Assembly: GCF_032854445.1 (NCBI RefSeq) | Contig: NC_088301.1 | Span: forward strand, 15,246,281 to 15,310,280 | Source: Liolophura sinensis | Lineage: Eukaryota > Mollusca > Polyplacophora > Chitonida > Chitonidae | Direction of reading: 5' to 3' | Length of the DNA stretch: 64,000 bases | Shown: positions 37,428-48,928 of the stretch, in pieces | Numbering within the stretch: position 1 is the first letter of the stretch | Layout of the letters: every line of letters begins with the position of its first letter | Translations under genes and position numbers: made by a program | The notes under the pieces: generated by a model | Told to the model about the DNA's origin: nothing | The model's input: only the letters and a program-made list of their open reading frames with translations | Database searches by the model: none

Positions 37428-38929
37428 AATTATTAACACTATACCTACGGTCACTAGCGATACTCCTGTTCAGTAATCCATCATATACACTTTCAAGAAT
37501 ATATTCCAAACAAAGGGGTCTTCATCAGCATGATAAGCCGTATAGATGACTGATGCTATCAGAAGGCGCACACTACTTATTATGACTTCTGATGCTTACC
37601 CCTCGGGCTGCCGTTAAAATTCTCTGTACAGTGAATAAAACATCCAAATTATACAGTGTAATTACAGGATAGATTTGATCTATATATTATCTAACAAATA
37701 AAATCTAAACATTACATTAAAATATTTTAAGTAATACATGTATCATGTTTTTAGATATATATATATAGGCCATTATAAAGCGTAAATACTGAGCAAAGAA
37801 TAGAATCATTCAACTAAAAGAAAAAAGGGACGAATTGTCAGTAACTATAACTATAACGAGCAAAAAAAAAAAAGAAACTTCACATGTGTTACCTGTATGA
37901 TCAACACATACCTATATAAAACCAAGTGTGTTGCTTGTCGGTAAATCTGGTTTACGGACGTAATGGGCGAACGGCATTAACGTACGATTGGTGCACCTTT
38001 TGCAGTCAACAGTAGCATGATTGGTTTTTTTTTTTTCACAAGGACTAGCCATCTGTATTTAGCCATCTGTCCAGTGCAATCGTGCATTCACAACCGCAGG
38101 GCAACGTTGTCTCATTGGCTGCCTAACCCCCGTGAACACGGCATTAAGTAACCTGCTCCATTGCTGTACTTACCTAGCGCCCAGCTCTTGAACATTCTGG
38201 TCAGATGATCTCGATGGCCACTCCATTTCGACAATGCCCGCTAAATACAACCTTATTCCACTGTCTCTGGATTCAGCCCAGCTGAAATTGTTCCCAGCGT
38301 AGACGTTCATTGCGGTTTACTTGATAGATTACTATTATCATTTATATAAAGATGAACCATCGGGAATTCCTTCGGTGATAAAAGCGTTATTTTGCACAGT
38401 TTATAGATATTGCTTTTGTTTTCACATTTTTTATGTTTTACACCCAGATGCCACGACGTTGAAAAATAAACATTTGCTTTAAGGAGACTGATAAGAATGA
38501 ACGACACTTCAACGTTGAACATTTGTAAGGCTTGGCATGAGAAGCGTTTATCTCTCACGGATTGTCATTTTTTTTCCCAACCATCAGGAAATTCTGCACA
38601 CGTCGTGGTGCTCAGCCACATGAAAATGTGGTGACCTCGCGTATCGGCGTGCCGCATGTCAGGTGCAAAAATGGCCTTATCAAACCACATGCAAAAGATA
38701 AGATAATTCACAGTTAAAGGAATGTAGTTCCTGGATAAATTATTTCTATCGAACATTGAAAAGATGCATCGAAAACGCAAAAGAAAACCACGACAATTAA
38801 GGTGACGTTAATTGGTCGCGCGAGAGGTTATCAATACTGACATGTTGCAATTGCTGTTTATAACCCGAATTCTTCCTATATATACATGTGAGAACTCCCG
38901 TGAGAATATACCCTACAGATATACATGTG

Positions 38930-39125
38930 CTGGGGCCCCTGTGGTCGAGGCGATTAGCATGTCAGCACTGCGCAATGACCCAGGTGGATCTCACCAATGC
39001 GGTCGCTTTGTTTTCAAGTACCGCTCATGCAGGCTTCCTCTCCTGTCGTACGTGAGAATGTCTGCAAGCAACCTGCCAATGGTCGTGCCCGCTTTCCTCC
39101 CAACTCCAATCAAATAAAATAAATG
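38930..39125 (+). repeat. SINE family 1, head plus body
   Basis: A-box region 'ggtcgaggcgattagcatgt', 'caccaatgcggtcgctttg' and the body; the 3' third is shortened before the tail. Confidence 0.7.
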
Positions 39126-39174
39126 TAAATACAGATATATTAAGCCAATCTCTTCCACAATCACTGGCGACAAA

Positions 39175-39375
39175 GAGTGAGTGAGTGAGTGCTTGGGGTT
39201 TAACGTCGTACTCAACAATTTTTCAGTCATATGACGACGAAGGAATCATTAAAGTGCATGTACGTGTACTGTGCCTGCTTGTTGCAGGACGGATTTCCAC
39301 CGCTCTTTTATTTAGTACTGCTTCACTGAGACGACTTACCGAAGGCAAGTAAGCTGGTCCCAGAGCACGAAAATG
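39175..39375 (-). repeat. SINE family 2, 3' part
   Basis: The (GAGT)n tail, 'gtttaacgtcgtactcaaca', 'tcatatgacgacgaaggaat' and the internal 'ggacggatttccaccgctct', as in 8560-8728 reversed. Confidence 0.7.
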
Positions 39376-39929
39376 TGCATCTCATGAAGCGAAACTGACC
39401 ATAACTGTGAGTGACACTCTCATAAAGCTACTTCTTTTTTCAGTTCTGTTTTACATCTCCTTTTCCTTATTCGGCAAGCATGCGACTTATAAAACCCCAA
39501 GCATGCACTGAAGCGATGTATAAGTCATAAAATCCAAAAATGGTAGCCAGCTTCAGTCGCACTGAAATATTTTTATTGGCACTGGACACTGTAGAGTGAT
39601 GGGGAAAATCAGTGCACCACAAATATAACTTTCCGAGGTTTCTGAGCACGCAGTTAATCGCCATTCAGTTAAATAAATATATAACAAATGTAATTTTCAG
39701 CGTTATATTTACGCTACACATAACATGTTAATGTTAATGATAGCTAGAGAACCGCATGTACTCTCAACCAGGATTCACGTATGATTTCGCTATAGTTGCT
39801 CCACGTTACATAATACCTTAGTTTATTCATTCTAACTCATGATAACACTTATTTAATACAAGGCGGCCTATTTCTTTTCTCACACAAAAGTATGTTTCGA
39901 AATATGAGAAAAGAGGCACGGAAATCTGA

Positions 39930-40410
39930 ACTCTTCCTCAAATTTGTTCTCCACAGCGACTTCGTTAGTCCACTGTACTGTGTAAAATGTCTTTATAACT
40001 ATGATAGAAATACGGATTTTAAACTTGCCAAAATATGGCAAAACTGATCACATTATCAAGTTTATGTTTTACACATGAAGACAAACGTTAACCAAACTGA
40101 AACATTGACAGCACGTAAAACTACACATATGGAAGTTTCAGTAAAGATCTTTTTCTGGTTAACGTTGATCTTGCTGTAAATTAAAAATACAGTGCCTGCC
40201 TTGTTTGAACGAAAAATTGGCGGTTTATTCTACAGTGCATCTTTGGCGGGTTACTAGTATGCAACCATCTTTTATATAGCAGTAAAACATTTATGGATAC
40301 TTCGTCCAAGTCTTATACTTCTGATTTTGAAATTTGCAGAATTGTGCTGGGATTTTAAAATTTGTACTTTCTTATCGTACCTCTTTGGGGCCGATTCTCC
40401 GCCTTATCCT
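39930..40410 (+). repeat. Diverged interspersed repeat, copy 2 of 2
   Basis: Partner of 36290-36760, same orientation, about 3.6 kb away. The shared order of motifs over ~450 bp points to one ancestral segment with many substitutions and small indels. Confidence 0.75.
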
Positions 40411-42234
40411 ACCAGCTCCTTAAAAAAATGCTTCGAACTAATTTTCTGGACAGTGTATAATGGTTTTTCGTCTGTAACTTATGTCAAAATCGACCTTCCT
40501 CGTTTATTAGACTGTGTCTTACCTGGACTTGTATTTTTCCAAAGGCTGACTTTACGACAAGAGGGTTAGTTCCAATTTTGACATTGTAACTTATCCTTAC
40601 CTGGGTAGCAATATACCGAAGGGCCCTGCATGTGGCGTGAACGTATCACGCCTCCAAGCATTTGTTACATTCTGTGTGCTATGTGACTATTTCAACCAAC
40701 CTCACAAGTTATTATTGCAAAAACTGAATTGTGCGGGGCTTTTTTCATCCATCACCTTCACTTTGAGTTTATTAAATTTTACAGTAACTACAATTAGCTG
40801 CAGTGTCAAGAATCTGTGGCATGCACCTTGCTTTATAACCGTGTATAATTCCGCCTAGCCCAGGGTAGGGTCGGTATACTTGTTGTCACCCTGATTAACA
40901 GTTGTAATAAAATCGCAACTGAGATACACGTTTTGATTAACAGTAACTTATGAACTAAGATGAAATACAATTTGGATACTGATTTACTTCATAACAAAAT
41001 ATATAGAACATTACATGGGTCTTTCCGTCATCAATGAAAACTGTTCACTGATTATCTTGGCAGCACTCCAATTTTCTTAATTACACACGTTTCTAATAAA
41101 TGGTCGCATAACAGAAAAGAACGAGAATATCTGATTGATTTTAACAGGCCATGGCGTAGAGATAGCCCAGTGCCCAGTTTGTCACATTATTTACCTGCTG
41201 TAGATAATACATAATAATCAGGCTCGTGTAGCAGATGCGAGTCTAATCCTCGTATATCACGCACTGGTTTCTATTGTGGCTCTGTACACTTTCCTTTTGA
41301 CACAATAATATCTTAGAATTACTGTAACCCTTGTTAGCCTCCTAGAGATTTACTGCCGGCAAATATGTTTGGTATTATCTCAGACAACCTATTCATTGTT
41401 TTAAATCAAGAGCTGACAAAATCACTTACCCTTAAACCGAAGAGAGAATAAAGGCGGGGCGTAATTTTTTTAACAAATGAGGCACGCGGTGAAACACCTG
41501 GCACTGTAATCCAGTAAATAACATAAGGAAGGTAACACTGCAAGCCATATACAACAAGGAGCTATTAGGCGACATGCTTCTCTTCGTCACAGCTGTTTAC
41601 AAGACAACTAGATAACTTCTAGATCCCACTTTATTTAATAAAACGCATCTTCAAAAGATGAATGGGCTCCATGTGACTATTTAGGAGACTTTTGGGCTAA
41701 CAATTCTTATTCTGTAATCAAATTAAATTTTCCATGTTCGGTTAGAATAACTTAAACTTTAACACTTCGGAAAATATCCGTTTGAAAACTCTAGAAAATA
41801 GTAACACTTTGATTTAATCTTTTTTATTGAGTTTGGCTTAAAGAAAAGATAACAAATAATTTAACCTTACTTATGTCGGATGATACGAGGACACAGGAAT
41901 GACCGGCGACAGTCATTTTGTTCTAAAGTGGATAGTAACTCTATGAATCATTTTTTAATCTGGAATGCTTATAAAGACTGTGGGATACCCTATATGAAAA
42001 AAATCCTCGATCCATATACTCATTGAGTCTATACGACAAATGAGCAAAACATGGATCGTCTGACGACATAGAGGAAACAGGTGTGTTCTCGGGTTATTGA
42101 AAAAGTCGCGCCTGATTGGTTCAATTTCGCAACAGTGCGAAGCTTTTTGTGCAAGATTTTGCTGATATTATTTTGATCTGCTATATCTAGATAATATGAC
42201 ATCAAGAAAAATTAACGGTACGTTTTTACACCCC

Positions 42235-42380
42235 AGGGCCCATTTTCACAAAGCGGCGTACGACATTTTTTATCGTACATTTTTCGTGCGATATTTTGTA
42301 CGTCACTTTTACCGTAGAATTGCCCTGTATGTGCGATTATCGTGAGCCTATATGTAGGACATATTTGTGAATCTGGAACC
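42235..42380. mobile_element. MITE with 'TTTCACAAAG' inverted ends, copy 1
   Basis: The left end is 'gggcccattttcacaaagcg' and the right end, reversed, resembles it ('atttgtgaatctggaacc'). It contains 'gcgtacgacattttttatcg' and 'tacgtcacttttaccg', as in the copy at 51.6 kb. Non-autonomous, with no ORF. Confidence 0.65.
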
Positions 42381-43682
42381 AGCCTCTTAGGCCAAAGGAG
42401 TAATGTCCTGGCCCTTTGGCCATTTAAAATCTATCCGTATATTAATATGCAATAATAAATAATGCAATAACATAATTTGAATGACCATGATTTCTTATGT
42501 ACCTGTAAGTTGTGATTGTCAGGCTGAAAATAAAGAGTGTGTTTGCTGTTAGCCGGCCTACACGTTAAAATTTATGGACCAAAATTTGTTTTTTTTTCTT
42601 TTTCACAGTTCTAGATTTTTACTTAGTGCAAAGACACGTATATGTTTAGACAGGGTACGAGTCATGAAAACAAGGACAAATATGGTCCTGACATAAAACC
42701 TTTATCAGTTGACCTGTGTGAACTGGATAACCACAAAGAGTTGTGAGACTTCCTCCAAAGTTTACAACTGATCTAGGGTTAACGAGGGAGTCGCAAAACT
42801 GCGCCCGGCACAATTTGAAAGAGAAGAAAATTTTAAAAATGACACTATAGACTGAAAAGATTAATTGTTCAGGGTTTGATGCACATGGGAACCGATAATG
42901 AACATTCGCCATTAGCAGATTCGTCTCCACTACCCGTTTGTAGGAATTACCTTTAAACTTTAAACTTTGCGCTGAACTTCCCTTGTGCCATGCCTGGTTT
43001 TCTGGTGACATTTATCCACTTATTATAATCACTTCTGCTCTGTGGGTGTTCATATTTATTGAAACAAATGCCTTTGAGATTAAAATAACTAACACTAGTT
43101 CACTTCATATAGTTCTTTATCGGTTTGTGCTATACGTCGTTTTGAAAATTTGTCTTCCACTTATTACCCTGGAACGTCTTTATTGGTTGACGGATGACGA
43201 AAGACTGTTTCGAGGCAAACATACACAAGAGCTATGACTGATTTGCCCTTAGCAATTTTTTATGAACTTTTGACCTTGCTCAATCTCGGCCGATTTACCC
43301 CCATTAAAGACCAAAAAAAAATCCTAACAGAAACACCTAAACTGGAAATCAAATGAATTTTGTGACAAAAAATATGCTTGCAATCAAAGAAAATCGCTTT
43401 CTATGCTCTACTTTTCCCTTACAAAAGTCGATAGATTGATATTATGTAAATTTTTGTGGGTCGCAGCGGATCACGGCTGGTTAATGTGCATAGCGACCAG
43501 TCCGAATACTATGGATCTCTGGCGACATCATTAGATTTATCAAAATTCGTTCAAATCCCATACCTAGTTTTTTTGCTTTCAGGTTGTCATTAACTATTCC
43601 TGTAAATGTTGGTATAACTGTGTTCATTATGCTTATTCTGATACGTGTATTTTACAACATCGTATTTTACAACAACAACAGA

Positions 43683-43798
43683 CCAGGGGCACCGTCCGGT
43701 TTCCCTTCCACCATAATGCTGGCGCCCGTTGTGTAAGTGAAATATTCTTGAGTACGGGTTAAAACATCAATCAGATTAATGAACGCATACATATAGAA
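43683..43798 (+). repeat. SINE family 1, 3' half
   Basis: 'ccataatgctggcgcccgtt' to the tail. It is followed directly by a segment shared with 52.3 kb. Confidence 0.7.
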
Positions 43799-43990
43799 AT
43801 AAATAAATAAACACATCAGCTTATACTACTCTACCATGTTATATGTATTCCATAACAGTTATAGTGTATAATAGAAATCGATGGTATTACAAGCGTGCTG
43901 ATTACAAGCAAATTGATTTCTGTTCCAGCATATTGTTTTATAATTAAGTGATTGTGAAGCTACCGCTGTCAATGTAGTCGTAATTCGGAC
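43799..43990 (+). repeat. Segment shared downstream of two SINEs, copy 1
   Basis: It matches 52310-52525 in order and direction: 'tatgtattcca', 'tagtgtataatagaaa', 'gcaaattgat', 'aagctaccg', 'cgtaattcgga'. Both copies begin at a family-1 SINE tail. Confidence 0.7.
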
Positions 43991-44630
43991 TAATTATGTC
44001 GCGTCACGCCATGGAGTCTTCTGTGCTAGCGATCTGCTCGACATATTGTTAAATCTTTAACAAAGAATGTCCTATAATCAATAAAAGGCTCCCTCTGTTC
44101 AAGATTTACTCAGCACGAACAAGGTGACCCGCTCAGTAGGTAGAAGCTGGAAACTAAATAGGCTAGGTCACATTGGAAAATCCACACCTGTCGTTTCTGC
44201 TATATATCGAATTTCAGATCGATACGAATATGTTCATTAATGGTGTTGAACATCGATAAGAGAAGTTTGCGTATAAATGATAAGGAAAGAAATTTTACAA
44301 TTTTATATTTTTCTAGTAAGTAAATATGGACAGAACCCATAATTTTTGGCACTCGGTTTTACAATCGTGTCTTCAGGAATCAGATATTCATCGTGTATTA
44401 GATCTCCACGCTGGATATATGATCAGTCGCAATCAAAGCGCAACAGAGACACATATTTTATTATCGACAATATATATCCTAGCGTGGTGGACGATTTGAA
44501 TACTGATTTCACTCATTCGCTTAGAACATACCTTTCACCTTTTGAACATTATCAAAAGCTGCTGACTACTCTTTGCGTGATCCGGTCCTATTTTCGTACT
44601 TTATATACTTTCTTGGTCCTTTGGTGATTT

Positions 44631-44795
44631 GATTTATTTATTTACTTGATTGTTGTTTTATGCCGTGCTCAAGAATATTTCACTTATACGACGGCGGCCA
44701 GCATTATGGTGGGAGGAAACCCGGCACAGCCGGGGGGAAACCCACGACCGCAGGTTGCTGACAGACCTTCCCACGTACGGCCGGTGAGGAAGCCG
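44631..44795 (-). repeat. SINE family 1, partial
   Basis: Tail and body ('cagcattatggtgggaggaa') up to the 'acgtacggccggtgaggaag' segment. Confidence 0.75.
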
Positions 44796-44960
44796 TCGGT
44801 GGTTTGGTTTGTAACAAAACCTTATTTTTGAAGCTATAAAATACCAGACGTCTGATGTTCTGTCCTCTTCCTTGCTCAAATCCTGTATGTAAGAAACTCA
44901 CGTTTTTCAGAGTTGGCCGTTACCATCACAACAAAAGCTGACACAGGGGTTCCCTAAGAT

Positions 44961-46040
44961 ATGCCTCGTTGAACAGTAAGGCCAATATGCCGATTAATGC
45001 TTGTTCTCCAACGGAGAGGGTACAGACAAGCCGAAGTCGCTGATTTCGTCGGGATATCACAGACTGCGGTCCCTCCAATGTCATCCAGAGGTGGGTCATT
45101 TGAGAACACGCAAATCTCTAGGACGATCAGGCTTAACTACCACACGAGATTATCGCCGATTGCTTAATCTGTGCTGTAGAAGCCGGAAAATATTGACGAG
45201 CCGTCTTCGTCGTTAGCGGATGAGACATTATGGAATCAACGCTTCCAGCCAAACTGTGAATCGAACAAGATGGTTCCCGATCAAGACGAATGACCAAATG
45301 TCCATGCCTAAGCGCTCAACACACACTTGCGCGACTGCGAAAACGTCAATACCATCGTGTAACTGGGCATACTGGGAAACCACTGCCTTCCACACGCAAA
45401 AAGGTTTTATGAAAACAATTTTCGGCTGGAGGACGACAAGGCTAGGCCGCACAGGGCAGCTGCAGTGAGAGAATTTCTTCAAGCAGAGGGGGTAGAGCAG
45501 CTCCCATGGCCTTCTTACTTCCCTGATATGAACCATGTCGAGCATGCCTGGAATGCCTTAGGCCGAGCCATCAATGGCAGGGACTATCATTCGCGAACTC
45601 TACAGGAGTTAGCCCAGGCTCTGACTGATAGGTGGACCGCCCTGCCCGTTGCCATTATGAAGAACCTTGTGGACAGTATGCCGCGACATCTTGAGGCCCT
45701 GATTCATGCCAGGTGTGGTCACACTAGATATTGGTGACTGCTTCACATTTTGAACAGTGCTAGTGAGGAATGGGTGCATGAAAACAACTAAGGTGGAAGA
45801 AGATTGTGCCAAAATTCTTAATTGCGCTGTCCAAGTACCCCGTCTTACTTTCAGGCTAAGTATGCAGTTCGTGAAGGGTTAATGGTGACTAAATGTCATG
45901 GTGATATGTTCGGAAGAGATCGGACAATCAAGAAATATGATGATATACACCCCAGATGTCATAAATAACACATACTATAAGATTCAGTCTATAAGAAGTG
46001 GTAAATATATCTTATTCCAACTTTATGAGCAACACTGTAT
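44961..46040 (+). pseudogene. Tc1/mariner transposon remnant (decayed transposase)
   Basis: Reading begins MPR and VLQRRGYRQAEVADF (HTH) with an early stop. It continues in shifting frames to NNFRLEDDKARPHRAA, then LPWPSYFPDMNHVEHAWNAL and ends GHTRYW at 45737. The DDE/D core between the N-terminal third and 'ARPHR' is partly missing and carries stop codons, and the coding stretch (777 bp) is short of the ~1 kb of an intact copy. A terminal repeat of the 'ccaactttatgagcaacac' type lies at 46019-46037. It is inactive and a different lineage from the copy at 14.7 kb. Confidence 0.85.
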
Positions 46041-46209
46041 GTTGCAAAATGAATGAATGTTATAGAGGTATGGATAATGATTTCAGCGTCTTCCATGCAT
46101 TGCAAATTGTATGATGGATGAACAATTTCGATGATAAAAAAACTTTTCTAAACCAAAGAGATCTGAACATATCTTTTTACACTAGACATAAATCCATCGA
46201 CCTATAGCC

Positions 46210-46800
46210 GCTTATCTCAGATGTACATATACCAAGAAGTATATTAATCCACTGTCTTCAAATCAGCTCTACAAATAGCCACAGCAACCAGACCTACAGT
46301 TCCTAAGGTCTTGGTCGACAACTTTGCCGGTAGATTCGGTCCTCCGATGCAAATCCATTCAGATCAAAGGACAAATTTTGAGCCTCATAGTTTCCAGGAT
46401 ATATGTGGTATGTTGCAGATTCACAAAACTAGAAGTACAAGTATGAGACCACAGTCCAATGGAAGTGTGAAGCGTTTAACCGAACTCAGTGCGTACAATG
46501 TATTGTGAAAAGGAACAGAGGTGATGAAATGAATGCTTCAGGTCATGATGACAGACAGGGCATCTAAGCATTCAAGTACAGATGTATCCCCAAATGTGAT
46601 AGTGTTTGGAAGAGAAGTTGAAAGCCCTGTAAAAGAGCATGTCTCAGATCCCAGGTCATAACAGATACACGTCATTGCCCGAGTTGTCCTGAAACACAGA
46701 ACAGAATACCAGAAAGGTCATCATGACGCGAGGTTAAAAAAAAACGCCTTCTTAAACCTAGTCAGGCTATGTATCCCAATGAGATCCCCTGGTATGTGCA
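46210..46800 (+). pseudogene. Ty3/Gypsy retrotransposon integrase fragment
   Basis: VPKVLVDNFAGRFGPPM, then IHSDQRTNFEPHSFQDIC and RPQSNGSVKRL match the core and end of a Ty3/Gypsy integrase catalytic domain (the second Asp in HSD and the region of the final Glu; the Glu appears replaced within GSVKRL). Further on, in other frames, SPNVIVFGREVESPV follows the family's post-integrase motif. Frameshifts and stops break it; no LTR or other pol domain was recognised nearby. Old, inactive copy. Confidence 0.8.
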
Positions 46801-48866
46801 GCAAATACATCTAAATGAAAAAATCCCTTTAACAGAACAGTGAGAATTGATTACATGACATATCTAATGAAAAGGTCACCAAAACAAACAGGAAAGGTTT
46901 CGCGAATCGACAATCACAACGAAGTGCAACGACAATGAATTAACTGCTTGGGGAAAAATTTCAGGCATAAACAACATTTTAATAAAGGCATCCACATGTA
47001 GAATAAAACTACTGAACGAATCAAACACGTTCACCAATCGTGGTAATCCATGGATTAGTTGGGATGGGAGGACCTGAAACTAGGAGGCTTGTAAGAAGCT
47101 GGTGTGAAAGGGTAAAGGGTCAAAGCCTAAGAATGGGAAAATGGCTGGAAGATTTTCCAGCGAGAGATGAAGTCGTGGAATGAAGCCCCCTACAAGCTGA
47201 ATGCAGGTTTGAAACTGAAATGAAGCTAGAATCTGCATTGATAAAGATGAAACCCACTGGGTTCACTGTGTGGCTGAAAACTCTTGGTGATGAGCGACCG
47301 ACAACATGGTACAAGGCAGAGCTGGACCCAACAATTCTACAAGACCCTAGGGCCATGTAAGCCATGTTATTATGGAGAAACTTGGTATTACGGAGAAAAG
47401 GGAAGCGCCCAGACAACCCAGTAGGACCTGTGAAGTTGTTAAGTCGGTCTTGGCCACCGTAAAGAAGATTTCAGGGCTCCTGTCAATCTGGAGAAATGCG
47501 GATGCTGACACCAGACGACTCCATGGCTCTGAACATGAGCAAGGGCAAATGTTCAACTGACAAAACAAGAGGTTGGACGTGTACAATAGTTAACAGTTTT
47601 ACTTCAGCCATGATTTATTTCCAGGATTCACTGCAATACTTAAACTTCATTAATTTTGTATGTATTTTTCATTTGCAAAACAATCCCACATTAGCGCTTA
47701 CTTTTTATATGAACGTTTCACAAAAACAAACACTTAAAATAAATACATTTGACAATATTTATCGACATTAATACCGTCAAAATACGTAAGATATATAGAA
47801 TATAAACCCCAGATAAAGAAATAATAGTTTTTGCCACAGACACATAATTTGTCACAATACAATGTGAAACCAGTGGACCGCATTTCATACAGGTGTATAC
47901 TAACCGTTTAAAAGTTTGGTTTATTGCTGTAACCAAACCGCTAGTGCTACATCAGTACTAACATTTTAGCTTCTGTGCAGTGTAATAGCACTTAAAGCAC
48001 CCGTTTAAATGTAATTGTTTAGATAATTTAGATGCATTACTTCGATGGAAACGAAGAACTATCACAGTGTCTTTCCATAAACATAACTAATATAATGATT
48101 GCGGAGTATTAATAATTATATCTCAGTAGGAGAATAATATTTTAGCTTTTGTTACTGTGTAATTGAACTTAAACACTCGTCTTAAATTTTTTTTCGATCA
48201 AAGTACTGCTTTTAGTACAAACATGAATAACAAGTTGATTGAGGAACGCTTCTGTATATTTTTGGCATTTATAAGCCAGGCTCCAGGTGTGTACTGACAG
48301 TTAAGCCCAAAATTAAGTTTAATCTCATTAGTTTTATATTTGGTTTTAGACTGGTAATAAGATTATAGCCTTTTTTAAACACACTTCGGAACAACCGCAC
48401 CCTGTATTTTCAGTACTGCCCAAAAGTTCGATCACTTGACAATTCATGAAGAGATGATCAGGGGGTTTCACTATGCATTTGATGAGAAAGTGGTGTCATT
48501 ATCTTGAAACACAGCACTTCTCTGAACGCTGATAACGAACTGCGTGCGTTGAAATATGCAATGAGGTATAATTGCAAAGAAAAGGACAATGAACATCTCC
48601 TGAGATCGACTTGCAACATTGGCAACAGGACAGGCATAAATTATTGGTTGTTTTATTTGACCAGGCACTTTTCCGAGAACGCATGTACAGTTTTTACGCA
48701 TAATTAAACCTGATACCAAGGCTGAACTTTAGTAAGTGTCCGAACAGCAACGTTCTCTCTCTACAAACATGACTCCGAATTCGCTTAAAAATGGATATTT
48801 AGAGCAATATCGATTAGGTCCCCGGTTATATGTTTGATAAAGATCGTATATTTTAGAGAGCAACAC

Positions 48867-48872
48867 TATAAA
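48867..48872 (+). promoter_or_regulatory. TATA box of the lipase gene
   Basis: TATAAA lies 57 bp before the lipase start codon. Transcription would start about 30 bp downstream, leaving a 5' leader of about 30 nt, which suits a short secreted-enzyme transcript. Confidence 0.55.
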
Positions 48873-48928
48873 ACCTTTGAACAAAATGTCGAACTGAATC
48901 ACAAGACCATCCACCTCTCAAGGTCATT

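Larger units (their letters stand above)
35036..48866. other. Gene-poor intergenic block
   Basis: About 13.8 kb in which no host gene could be supported on either strand. It contains a diverged repeat pair, MITE and SINE copies, a Tc1 remnant and a Gypsy integrase fragment, described separately. The sequence at 47050-47590 has short open stretches of unknown origin and may be more retroelement debris. Otherwise it is AT-rich and unremarkable. Confidence 0.6.

Noticed and set aside
47050-47590. Short open stretches that might be a gene 3' of the Gypsy fragment
   Set aside because: Stops in all frames break it, no domain was recognised, and it may be retroelement debris.
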